Shown here piece after piece: positions 1 through 7,859 of a DNA stretch of 23,276 nt. Origin of the DNA: a virus; the IMG/VR virus record IMGVR_UViG_3300037171_000080, positions 1-23,276 of that record. The stretch is one strand, 5' to 3'. The notes beneath the pieces were generated by a model that had not been told where the DNA came from, did no database searches, and saw only the letters and a program-made list of their open reading frames with translations. A program made the position numbers and the translations under genes. How positions within the stretch are numbered: position 1 is the stretch's first letter; each line of letters opens with the position of its first letter.

Positions 1-2289
1 GGTAAGCGTCGTCGTGCCTGTTCCGGCGTTCCGGCCTGCGTTGTACCCCAAGGCCACGTTGGATGTGCAGGCAGCCCCCGATGTGCCGCAGTTGTACAGC
101 GCCAGGTAGCCGCTGGCCGTGTTGTAGGTCCCGGTGGTGTTGGAATACAGCGCCCCGTAGCCGCTGGCCGTGTTGGAGGCCCCGGTGGTGTTGAAATACA
201 GCGCCTCGAAGCCGCTGGCCGTGTTGTAGCTCCCGGTGGTGTTGGATAACAGCGCCAGGTAGCCGCTGGCCGTGTTGAAGGTCCCGGTGGTGTTGGATAA
301 CAGCGCCTCGAAGCCGCTGGCCGTGTTGAAGGTCCCGGTGGTGTTGGAATACAGCGCCTCGAAGCCGCTGGCCGTGTTGTAGCTCCCGGTGGTGTTGGAT
401 AACAGCGCCTCGTAGCCGCTGGCCGTGTTGAAGGTCCCGGTGGTGTTGGAATACAGCGCCTCGAAGCCGCTGGCCGTGTTATTGGACCCGGTGGTTATGT
501 AAGTGCCGCCTCCGCCCAAGAAATAGTTATGCAAACTTGCCAAGGTCTGTGTGCTCACGCTGCTGGCCGCGCCGGTGCTGTCTTTTGCGGTATAGGCAAA
601 CGTGGAAATCGGCGTGATGGCTTTCGCGCTGATATTGATTGTGCCAACGAAAGCCGCTGTGGGCGTGTATGTCAGCGATGTTCCGTTAGCTTTCGGACCC
701 CAGATAAAAGTAGATGACGCCGCATTGGTCGATGTACCGGACTGCTGGGCGGCACCAGCCGAGCCAATCGCCACGGTGATCGTGCCGCCGCCGATGGTGG
801 AGGTCATGGCGAGCGTGCCCGAACAGGACGCCGATCCAGTTGGCGTGCCCAGAGTTCCGGTCGTTGGCGTCGAGGTAAAAGCGGTACCCGCCGTAAGCAC
901 GGCGATGGCCGCCGTAACCGCGCCGCTCGTGACCGTGATCGTTCCGGTCGCCCCCGATCCACCGCCCCCGGTGACAGTCAGAGGATACGTGCCCGTGCCG
1001 GTGCAACTTAGGCCGCTGCCGTAGGTCATGCCGGTCACGCCCGCGTTATTCGTGATCCCCGTGACGGTCTGGTAATAGGCGTTATTGGTAAAGCCGGTGC
1101 ATGTCAGCGCCGCCGTCGTGGCGGGCGCGACGTAATTCGGATACGTGCCGGTCCAGCCGGTACCCGAGCATGTGCCGCTGGTCGTGACTTCCGATCCCAA
1201 CGTAGCCGTATCGGTGGCTGCCGTGCCGGTGACGATCTCACCCGCAGCGGTGACTGTACTGAGCGCATTCACCGCCCCCGCCGCGCTCACCGTGAACGCA
1301 TTGCTCGTGCCGACAATGAGTGAGTCCGCACCGATAGCATAGGGGTTAGTGATCGTGACGTGCGTCCCCGCCACGGGAGCCTTCACGTATTCCGAAATGT
1401 AGTTGGTGTACGTGACTCCGGTGTTGGTTGCCGCAATACTATTGCCGCCCAACACGTAAGTATAGCCAGTGGCTACAGTACCGGACCCCGCCGTGGATGT
1501 ATCGGTCAGCGTGCCCGGAACACCTATGATGCGCAGCCCGTTTGTGGCCCACGCCGCCGCCGAGATATTACCACTGATAATGATCGGCGAGGCGTTGAAC
1601 GTCACCGCGCCATTGTGGGTCGTGGTGCCAGTCACGCCCAGCGCATCGGAGCCGATGGTTGCGCCACCGAGGGCCGCGCTTGTTGCCAGCAGATTGCCAC
1701 TATCGTCAATCGTGTAGGTGCTTAGCCCCTTGATATGCGTGGCGTCGGTAAATATCGCGCCCTGGTGAATTAAGGGCGTGCCACTGTTGGACACGTTTCC
1801 ATACGATAGTGCCGGAATATCCGCCGCCACGAGCGCTCGCAGCCCCACCGCGCCCGCCGATCCGTTGGGCGTGGCGAGCACCTGATTCTGGGTGAGCGCG
1901 CTGGTGGGCGTCAACTGGAGCACGGGCGTGACCGAACCGCTGCCACCGAAGCTGCATGTCAGCCAGCTCACCGCAAAGCTGGAATTGCAGGCTACAGACG
2001 TAACGGTGCCGCCGCCTGCGCCGGTTGCGGCGGCCCAGTCTCCGGGCACGGCGCAGCGGTTGCCCGTGACGGTGCCATAGCAGACGTAGGCCGTGGCTGT
2101 GCTGGCGCGGTAGCACTGCGTGCCGAGTTGCGCCAGCGGCATCGTGCCTGGCGCGCTCGGGCACGCGCAGGGCGTGGGCACGGCTGCCGATCCCACCACC
2201 GTCTGCTGGCAGGACGGCGCAGTGTTGATGGGCTGGGCAGAGAGCGCTGCGGCCAGCACAGCAACCAGAAAAAGCAAGCGTTTCGTCAT
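1..2289 (-). CDS. Long secreted tail-fibre/adhesin-like protein, C-terminus beyond the window
   Basis: The frame is open for 763 codons from the ATG at 2289 to the left edge, with no stop seen. The start is set by AAGGAG a few bases upstream and an ATGA overlap with the preceding gene. Residues 1-19 (MTKRLLFLVAVLAAALSAQ) form a Sec signal peptide with probable cleavage after Ser-Ala. Residues ~20-130 are Cys-containing and fibre-like. At about residue 160 the segment VGLRALVAADIPAL is a motif often seen in phage tail fibres. The middle is low-complexity Thr/Gly/Ala-rich beta sequence. Residues ~596-731 are eight 17-aa repeats of the type NTASGFEALYSNTTGTF, like the left-handed beta-roll repeats of YadA-type heads and of fibres bearing endosialidase chaperones. 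The protein then continues (VALGYNAGRNAG) off the window. By inference it is a trimeric surface or receptor-binding fibre. An intramolecular chaperone might follow outside the window. The signal peptide is odd for a virion protein. Confidence 0.8.
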   Translation of the reverse strand, partial: MTKRLLFLVAVLAAALSAQPINTAPSCQQTVVGSAAVPTPCACPSAPGTMPLAQLGTQCYRASTATAYVCYGTVTGNRCAVPGDWAAATGAGGGTVTSVACNSSFAVSWLTCSFGGSGSVTPVLQLTPTSALTQNQVLATPNGSAGAVGLRALVAADIPALSYGNVSNSGTPLIHQGAIFTDATHIKGLSTYTIDDSGNLLATSAALGGATIGSDALGVTGTTTHNGAVTFNASPIIISGNISAAAWATNGLRIIGVPGTLTDTSTAGSGTVATGYTYVLGGNSIAATNTGVTYTNYISEYVKAPVAGTHVTITNPYAIGADSLIVGTSNAFTVSAAGAVNALSTVTAAGEIVTGTAATDTATLGSEVTTSGTCSGTGWTGTYPNYVAPATTAALTCTGFTNNAYYQTVTGITNNAGVTGMTYGSGLSCTGTGTYPLTVTGGGGSGATGTITVTSGAVTAAIAVLTAGTAFTSTPTTGTLGTPTGSASCSGTLAMTSTIGGGTITVAIGSAGAAQQSGTSTNAASSTFIWGPKANGTSLTYTPTAAFVGTINISAKAITPISTFAYTAKDSTGAASSVSTQTLASLHNYFLGGGGTYITTGSNNTASGFEALYSNTTGTFNTASGYEALLSNTTGSYNTASGFEALYSNTTGTFNTASGFEALLSNTTGTFNTASGYLALLSNTTGSYNTASGFEALYFNTTGASNTASGYGALYSNTTGTYNTASGYLALYNCGTSGAACTSNVALGYNAGRNAGTGTTTLT
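97..504 (-). repeat. Eight 51-bp in-frame tandem repeats (17-aa units)
   Basis: Eight copies of a 51-bp unit begin at 97, 148, 199, 250, 301, 352, 403 and 454, with exact periodicity and near identity. The outer units (97 and 454) are the most diverged. On the minus strand each unit encodes N-T-A-S-G-[FY]-[ELG]-A-L-[YL]-[SF]-N-T-T-G-[TSA]-[FYS]. Variation is confined to a few codons and the backbone is constant, as expected for a beta-roll solenoid that expands and contracts by unequal recombination or slippage. It is coding sequence, not a CRISPR array. Confidence 0.9.
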
Positions 2290-2561
2290 TTCGACTCCTT
2301 CTTCAGTTTACATTGCGGTTCGCCGTCCTGGCCGGCGACTACATCCGCATCAGTGCCGCACGCCTTTTGGAGTTCGGTTTGCGCGGATTCGAGCGCGGTC
2401 TTGGCGGCCTGGGCGCGGGCCTGCGCGGCGGCCCACTCGGCGGATGCCCGCCAGAACTTCGCCCGCACTTCGGCGGTGATCTGAGGAGCCTTCGGCGGCT
2501 CCGGTTTGGGCGTCTCGGCGGCGAGCGGCGCGAGCGCCAGAATCAAGAATATGTATCGCAT
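2286..2561 (-). CDS. Small secreted coiled-coil protein, function unknown
   Basis: A 91-aa protein. GAGGAG lies just upstream of the ATG at 2561, and the stop overlaps the start of the next gene (ATGA), so translation is probably coupled. Residues 1-15 (MRYIFLILALAPLAA) look like a Sec signal peptide cleaved before Glu-Thr-Pro. A Pro/Lys-rich linker follows. Residues ~30-70 are an Ala/Glu/Gln/Lys-rich helix likely to form a coiled coil, and two Cys lie near the charged C-terminus. I do not recognise the family. Its place between two long fibre-like genes, all three with signal peptides, suggests it is a periplasmic partner, chaperone or stabiliser of those fibres. A spanin-like role is possible, but there is no lipobox. 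Confidence 0.75.
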   Translation of the reverse strand: MRYIFLILALAPLAAETPKPEPPKAPQITAEVRAKFWRASAEWAAAQARAQAAKTALESAQTELQKACGTDADVVAGQDGEPQCKLKKESK

Positions 2562-2573
2562 GGGTTCTCCTCT

Positions 2574-5126
2574 TTAGTGCATTCCGCACTCGTAAGTCAG
2601 TTGTAAGTTAGTGAACGTCGCGAGAGACTCCAGCGTGGCGGTTGTCTGGGAATAGGGGGGGTATTGTGCGACGTACTGGGCGGGTGCGTTCACCGCGTCG
2701 ATGTGACAAACCCAATCCGTAGGCGCGAACTGGGTAAATGTTATAGTCGTGTACAAAATGCTCGCCGCGCTAGTCGATGTCAACAGAAAGTGCCCAACTG
2801 CATCGCTTCCCGAAAAAGAGGACACCGAACAACTTCCACTGCAAGATATCGAGGGAGTTCCGGTGGCGATGAAATCCAGGGCCGATACGATGTCGGAGAA
2901 TTGCACTCCGCCATCCGTCCCGCCGCCGTTCCAGAAAATCTTCAGCGTATTAGTTGGCGAAGTGCCAGAGGATAACTGCGCCTCCATTAGCCACTGCGAT
3001 GCAATCGCGAAGCTTCCATTCCAGTATGAGCCGTCCAATCCCAGGATCGGCGACAGATTCCCGCTGATGCTCGTGGCTGTTCCGGTCTTAACGAAGACCT
3101 GCTCGCCAAGGGTATCTATCCCCGTCGCCAGCAGGTTGCCGCTCGGGGCAACGGTAAAGATGGCCGCGGCGGATGAGTTTTCAATGTGGAGCACGTCTGC
3201 GCTCTGTGAACTAACAGCCTCCACTGTCAGCGTGGGCGTACCTGTCGATGTTGCAACAAAGTCCACGATGCCGCTCAGGTTCAGCGTGCTTGTACTGTTG
3301 TTCCACGCACCGAAGCCACCGAAGGCGCTTCCGGTATTGTACTGGATGCTGCCGGTCGAACCTCCGGGAGTTCCACCTCCTCCTCCCCCGCCGCACGCAC
3401 CGCCGCTACCGCTAAGCAGGCCCGACGAATTTACCTGCACGCATTGCGTGCTTCCGGTGATTCCAGAGACCGTCAAGTTAAGGACAGACGCCGTGTGAGA
3501 AGTTGAGTTGTAAGTGAAATATCCGTCTCCGTAGAACGCCCCTGTGTTATTGATTTGCACATCGGAATTAGACCCACCCGGCGGGGTTGTTCCGCATCCG
3601 GTGCAACCAGGGACAGTCAGATGGCCTACGTTATCGAAAAATGCCACGACAGTACTGCCGCTCCCGGTCTCAATGTCAAGTAAGTTCGCGGTCTGCCCGG
3701 TCGCTCCTATAACGGTCAAAGGAACCGTCGAAGTGCTCCCGGCCCATGCTTGCAACTGCGTGTTGACGGCCAGGAATGGACCGTTGAAGTAGGTCGCGCC
3801 AGTGTTCGTCATGTTGAGGTATTGCGGGCCACCCGAGTACTGATAGATCTCGAACAGGTCTGCGGATTGTGAACTGCCGAATCCGAACACCTGTAGGGAC
3901 TTTCCCGAGTTGCTTACGGCTGTCGCGGTAAGTCCTCCAAGCGCAGCCGTCAGGCCGGCCGCCGTAACCTTGAGGTCGAGCGGCGCGCCACCATAGCCCA
4001 ATACCTGAAGCAGATCGCCAGACTGGCTGCTGCTGTGACCTTTGACCGTGAGCCCTAATCCCGTGTCCGTGGTGGGCTGAAACGTTGCCGCCGGCGCCAC
4101 GAGTTGCCATCCTTGGCCGCCGACATTCAGGTTTAGGTCCATCACGATGACCGCGCTGCTGTCCAGGAAATCCAACTCGTTTACGGTCGGGGCGCCGATC
4201 TCCATATTAAGCGACGTGCTGCTGGTCGGATCGAATTGCAGGTAAGCGCCGTTTGTAATTGCTACGTGAGGGGACACGTAGAGGAGATTCGTTGCGCCCG
4301 CAAAACTGCCTGAGTTGTTGTACTGAAATGATAGTGTTGGGCTGCCGGGTGAACCGCCTCCGCAGCCGGTGCAACCAGGGACAGTCAGATGGCCGACGTT
4401 ATCGAAGAACGCAAGAATCGGGCCTCCATTCTCGATGTTCATCAGATTGGCTGTCTGTCCGCTGGCTCCATTGATGATGAAGGGCACTGTCGAGGAACTT
4501 CCAGCCCATGCCTGGAGTTGCGTGTTCACCGCCAGAAATGGGCCGTTGAAGTAGGTCGATCCATTGGCGGCCATGTTCAAGTATTGTGAACCGCCGGAAT
4601 ACTGATAGATGTCCAGTAGGTCCGCAGACTGCCCACTGCCATACCCAAAAATCTGCATGGACTTTCCAGAATTGCTGACTGCCGTCGCGGTCAATCCGCC
4701 GAGCGCCGCGGTGAGGCCGTTTGACTCAACGCGCAAGTCGAGCGGACCACCAGCGTACCCCAATACCTGAAGCAGATCTGCTGACTGCGTGATGGAATGC
4801 CCGTTGACTATGAGGGGATGCCCCGTATCGGTGGTGGATGTGAACGTTGCTGCTGGTCCGACAAACTGCCACCCTTGCCCTCCAACACTCAGGAACAGTT
4901 GCAAGTCTGTGACGGAACTGCTGTCGATGAAGCTCAGTGTGTTGGTAGCCGTCTCTTTCAACGTGAAGGCCGGCGTAAACGTGCTCGTGTCGTTGAACAC
5001 GAGAATCCCCGGCGATCCACTTGACGGGTTGATGTCGAGTTGATGGTAGCCACCTGTCTGGGCATTCAAGAAACCCGTGCCCGCCATTGCGAGAATTGCT
5101 ATTCCGTATCTCATAAGTTTGCTCAT
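2574..5126 (-). CDS. Repeat-rich tail-fibre-like protein with signal peptide
   Basis: An 850-aa protein. I choose the ATG at 5126 because it overlaps the stop of the hub gene as ATGA and is followed at once by a signal peptide (MSKLMRYGIAILAMAGTGF, then LNA-Q). The longer frame to 5267 would run inside the hub gene. No clear Shine-Dalgarno is visible. Seven motifs of the form GQ[ST]A[DN]LL.I followed by a beta-strand resemble repeats common in phage fibres. Residues ~60-255 and ~320-511 are two copies of one block at an offset of 256 residues. Residues ~560-590 are glycine-rich. The last ~100 residues begin with GSDAVGHFLLTS, a typical fibre C-terminal beta-sandwich start. It is probably a beta-helical trimeric fibre or receptor-binding protein. 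The signal peptide suggests an exported form. The family call rests on repeats and position. Confidence 0.8.
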   Translation of the reverse strand: MSKLMRYGIAILAMAGTGFLNAQTGGYHQLDINPSSGSPGILVFNDTSTFTPAFTLKETATNTLSFIDSSSVTDLQLFLSVGGQGWQFVGPAATFTSTTDTGHPLIVNGHSITQSADLLQVLGYAGGPLDLRVESNGLTAALGGLTATAVSNSGKSMQIFGYGSGQSADLLDIYQYSGGSQYLNMAANGSTYFNGPFLAVNTQLQAWAGSSSTVPFIINGASGQTANLMNIENGGPILAFFDNVGHLTVPGCTGCGGGSPGSPTLSFQYNNSGSFAGATNLLYVSPHVAITNGAYLQFDPTSSTSLNMEIGAPTVNELDFLDSSAVIVMDLNLNVGGQGWQLVAPAATFQPTTDTGLGLTVKGHSSSQSGDLLQVLGYGGAPLDLKVTAAGLTAALGGLTATAVSNSGKSLQVFGFGSSQSADLFEIYQYSGGPQYLNMTNTGATYFNGPFLAVNTQLQAWAGSTSTVPLTVIGATGQTANLLDIETGSGSTVVAFFDNVGHLTVPGCTGCGTTPPGGSNSDVQINNTGAFYGDGYFTYNSTSHTASVLNLTVSGITGSTQCVQVNSSGLLSGSGGACGGGGGGGTPGGSTGSIQYNTGSAFGGFGAWNNSTSTLNLSGIVDFVATSTGTPTLTVEAVSSQSADVLHIENSSAAAIFTVAPSGNLLATGIDTLGEQVFVKTGTATSISGNLSPILGLDGSYWNGSFAIASQWLMEAQLSSGTSPTNTLKIFWNGGGTDGGVQFSDIVSALDFIATGTPSISCSGSCSVSSFSGSDAVGHFLLTSTSAASILYTTITFTQFAPTDWVCHIDAVNAPAQYVAQYPPYSQTTATLESLATFTNLQLTYECGMH
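3595..4950 (-). repeat. Internal duplication within the fibre gene (offset 768 bp)
   Basis: Two diverged copies lie at about 4360-4950 and 3595-4190 and share long near-identical runs. For example, GTGCAACCAGGGACAGTCAG occurs at 3601 and again at 4369, giving an offset of 768 bp (256 codons). Both copies encode the same order: VGGQGWQ, a TTDTG...GHS block, DLLQVLGY, LTAALGGLTATAVSNSGKS, QYLNM, FNGPFLAVNTQLQAWAGS, and VGHLTVPGCTG. This is an in-frame modular duplication that lengthened the fibre. Confidence 0.85.
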
Positions 5127-7855
5127 AAGTTTGAGTTTGCGGTCAGGCATCGCCAGATTCCCGGCGTGTCGGTTTGGACGAACAAGTAGGCCGTTTCCGC
5201 GTAAGGAAGCGGGCTTGGTTGCGGAGGACCGATAGCCGGTGAACCCGTCGAGTAGCTTGAGTCCCACGTTATTGCGTGGCCGCCAACGTGATCCTGAATG
5301 ATCGTGAGCCAGAATGGATCGCCCCCCGTGGCCGTGGGGGGATGTAGGATGGCGTTCATCGTCACGTTCGCCGAGATAGTGTACTCTTGCGCCGTGCCGT
5401 TCGCATAATCAGGCAGAACGTGGCCAGCGATGGTTATGGTGATAGTGAAGTACCCGTAAGTTGCCCCGGATGGAGCCGCCCCCGTCGTTTGCAGCGCGGC
5501 GACTGCCGCCGGTGCGCTGGCACCCGACGTAAAGAACTTGACAGCCGTCTTCCAGTCTCCAATGATGGCCCCGAATACGCAGGTCAGAGACCAAAGCTGC
5601 AAGCGATTCAAATCCGTCAGGCGGGCGGATTGCACCACGAACGTGGCACCCGCGACTCGGTTCAAACTTACGACAATCGACATGCCCGGCGCGATGCCAG
5701 TTCGGTAGGTGTCCACCGCGAGTTCCTGGGAAAGCACCGAGAACAGATTGGAAAGCGTCTGGGCCACTTCCAGCCCGACCGCCTGCGCCGGCGGCCCCTG
5801 CACGAGAGGCAGCGTGTTTGCCAGGTCCAGGTAGGTGTCGTACTCGCCCGAGCCGCCCTCGGCCAATTGGCGCACGCCGATGGCAACCTGGTCTAGGTAC
5901 TGCGCGTAGGAGGACGAAGACGGCTGGTAAACCACCAGGAGGAATTGGCTGCTCATGATCGCTGCTTGCCCGGCATCCTGCTTTAGTTCGTTGCTGCCCG
6001 GCGACCAGTAGAAATCGAAACCGGATTTCCCGACTTCCCCGACCGTCATCGCCAGCGCCATGGCGGTCACGCAGTAGCCGTGCGCTCCCGTGCCTGTGCC
6101 GCCCGTGCATGTGAATGGGTCAATATCGTTGTAGCCTGTGCCGGGATTGCCGAGGTTCCAGGACAGGATCGAGTGTACATTCGGGTCCGCAAAAATGAGC
6201 ACCGTGGCGTTGTTCCCGCTGCCGGGCTGGTGGAGTGTCAGCAGGTCGCCATCGGTGTACCCGGTCCCTGTCCCAGCGAACGCCTGCAAAAAGGTGATGA
6301 CGCCCGAGGGCAGCGGGTTCGGCGCGATGCCGTCGTATCGCGTCACGGTCGGGGCCGCCGCCACCGGATACGGCAACTGGAAAGACTGAGTGCTGTTGTC
6401 GCCTTGGCAGTACACCGAGACCTGATTGGAAAGCTGCGAGAGGTCAAGCCACGTCGCGTTGAAGTACTTCTCGCGCGTGACTGAGCAAGAAACCTTCATC
6501 AGCACGTTGCCATCGCTGGCGTCGAGTTCGCTGATATTCCATGGGGCCGGGTTGCTCACGCCCTGGATGGCGAAGTTGAAGCCTTTGCGTGGGTCCAGGT
6601 AGTACCAATACGCACCAGCCGCCCCGGAGATGTACTGGCAAAGCGAAGCCAGCGCCGCGTCGATGCTCTGGCTGGCGGTGAACTGGATGGCCTGAATCCC
6701 AACCGCTGGAGTCACGTTTGCCAAGTCCACCGTGATGCCTTCGGATGCCGCGATCAGGTTGATGAGGTTGACGGCGATGGCGTCTGCGTTGACTCCGGTA
6801 TAGTTCAGGCTCGGGATGATATTGCTGCCGCCACTCGCCGCAGTGCCGTTCACAGTGAACACGAAGACATCCGTGGGGTTTATCACCAGCGACGGGTCGA
6901 TCCCAATCGAGGGGTTATCCGCCGGAGACCAATAGAAATCGTACCCACCCGCGCCCCAGGGCGGCTGAATGTTGTACGGGCCGTAGGCCACAGCCGTACC
7001 GTTCACCGTGATGAGCACGATGTTCGTGGGCGCCGGGTAGATCGAGAACCAGCGCGTGTGGAACACGGTCGGCGCCGTGCCGGGCGGGGAGCCGGGCGGC
7101 AGATATTGCGAAATGCCGCTCTGTACGCCCATGGGGTTCGTCACGGCGTCGTAGGGAGCGCCGTTGAACGTGAGATACTGTTGCCCCGCCTGGTACTCGG
7201 GCGAGGTCTGGAAGGTCGGGCAGAGCACAATCAGGCGGCGTGCGCAGATCGCCTCCCAGGCTACGCACTGGACCTCTATCTCAGTGCGGCCCGTGCCAGG
7301 GTAGTTCGTCACCTTAGCCTGTTCTATACTGCCCCCAAAAATGTCGCCCACCTGGCCGCCAAAGGGCGCGGTTGCGAGGCTGGAATCTGTTAACAGAACC
7401 GGATTCCCTACCAGAGACGTGGGTATTCCGAACACTCCGATACTTTCGGTGACGTAGTTGTATTTGATTGTGAAGTCGAGTGTCCCCCGCGTCGTGAGCG
7501 AACGCTCAAATACGATGCTGTCTTGCAGTACGGCGTTGTCCGTGCCGAAGTGGGCTTCATCGAGCGGACGATAGATCGTGACTTGCGCGCCGGCCGCAAT
7601 CGCAGTGCTTGCCGCCGTCGCCATCGTGCAGATGCCGGCACTTGCTACGGTGGCGATGGTGGTCCACAGCGGAGCGCCAGACGGCCCAGCGCCGAGCACT
7701 TGAACCTGATCGCCCACGTCCGCGGACGCCAATCCGTAGAACCCGTGTCCCAATCCGAGATAAAGGTTCACCCCACTCACCGCCGCATTTACATTCACGC
7801 CTCCAAGCCAGATCGTCAGGCTGGCCGCGGAGTCGGGCGTGGGCTTGAAACTCAT
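5123..7855 (-). CDS. Tail hub / baseplate-like minor tail protein
   Basis: A 910-aa protein beginning four bases after the tape measure stop, with only a weak ribosome site. Placement directly after the tape measure gene is where siphophages keep distal-tail and hub proteins. Residues ~115-145 (FERSLTTRGTLDFTI) and ~170-208 (GDIFGGSIEQ... EIEVQCVAWEAICARRL) match the usual hub pattern of a strand pair followed by a 'C.DW...A.RR' element. Residues ~375-425 include a stretch ending WYYLDPRKGFNFA, also typical of hub proteins (gp27/gpJ-like). The C-terminus (residues ~800-905), with TIIQDHVGGHAITWDSSY and YLFVQTD..GIWRCL, matches a small beta-sandwich often found on tail fibres, so the gene looks like a hub fused to a fibre-type module. 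It probably forms the tail tip and contacts the host. No signal peptide is present. Confidence 0.75.
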   Translation of the reverse strand: MSFKPTPDSAASLTIWLGGVNVNAAVSGVNLYLGLGHGFYGLASADVGDQVQVLGAGPSGAPLWTTIATVASAGICTMATAASTAIAAGAQVTIYRPLDEAHFGTDNAVLQDSIVFERSLTTRGTLDFTIKYNYVTESIGVFGIPTSLVGNPVLLTDSSLATAPFGGQVGDIFGGSIEQAKVTNYPGTGRTEIEVQCVAWEAICARRLIVLCPTFQTSPEYQAGQQYLTFNGAPYDAVTNPMGVQSGISQYLPPGSPPGTAPTVFHTRWFSIYPAPTNIVLITVNGTAVAYGPYNIQPPWGAGGYDFYWSPADNPSIGIDPSLVINPTDVFVFTVNGTAASGGSNIIPSLNYTGVNADAIAVNLINLIAASEGITVDLANVTPAVGIQAIQFTASQSIDAALASLCQYISGAAGAYWYYLDPRKGFNFAIQGVSNPAPWNISELDASDGNVLMKVSCSVTREKYFNATWLDLSQLSNQVSVYCQGDNSTQSFQLPYPVAAAPTVTRYDGIAPNPLPSGVITFLQAFAGTGTGYTDGDLLTLHQPGSGNNATVLIFADPNVHSILSWNLGNPGTGYNDIDPFTCTGGTGTGAHGYCVTAMALAMTVGEVGKSGFDFYWSPGSNELKQDAGQAAIMSSQFLLVVYQPSSSSYAQYLDQVAIGVRQLAEGGSGEYDTYLDLANTLPLVQGPPAQAVGLEVAQTLSNLFSVLSQELAVDTYRTGIAPGMSIVVSLNRVAGATFVVQSARLTDLNRLQLWSLTCVFGAIIGDWKTAVKFFTSGASAPAAVAALQTTGAAPSGATYGYFTITITIAGHVLPDYANGTAQEYTISANVTMNAILHPPTATGGDPFWLTIIQDHVGGHAITWDSSYSTGSPAIGPPQPSPLPYAETAYLFVQTDTPGIWRCLTANSNL

Positions 7856-7859
7856 GCGT

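Noticed and set aside
97-504. Tandem 51-bp repeats as a CRISPR array
   Set aside because: There are no unique spacers, the repeats are contiguous, and the frame is open with a recognisable beta-roll repeat in protein.
97-504. Variable repeats as a diversity-generating retroelement target
   Set aside because: Differences are not confined to adenine positions of a template, and no reverse transcriptase or template repeat is visible.
1706-2264. Two short minus-strand open frames of 152 and 90 aa
   Set aside because: Both are shifted readings of the long fibre gene that starts at 2289 and runs off the left edge. Only that frame has a signal peptide and fibre motifs.
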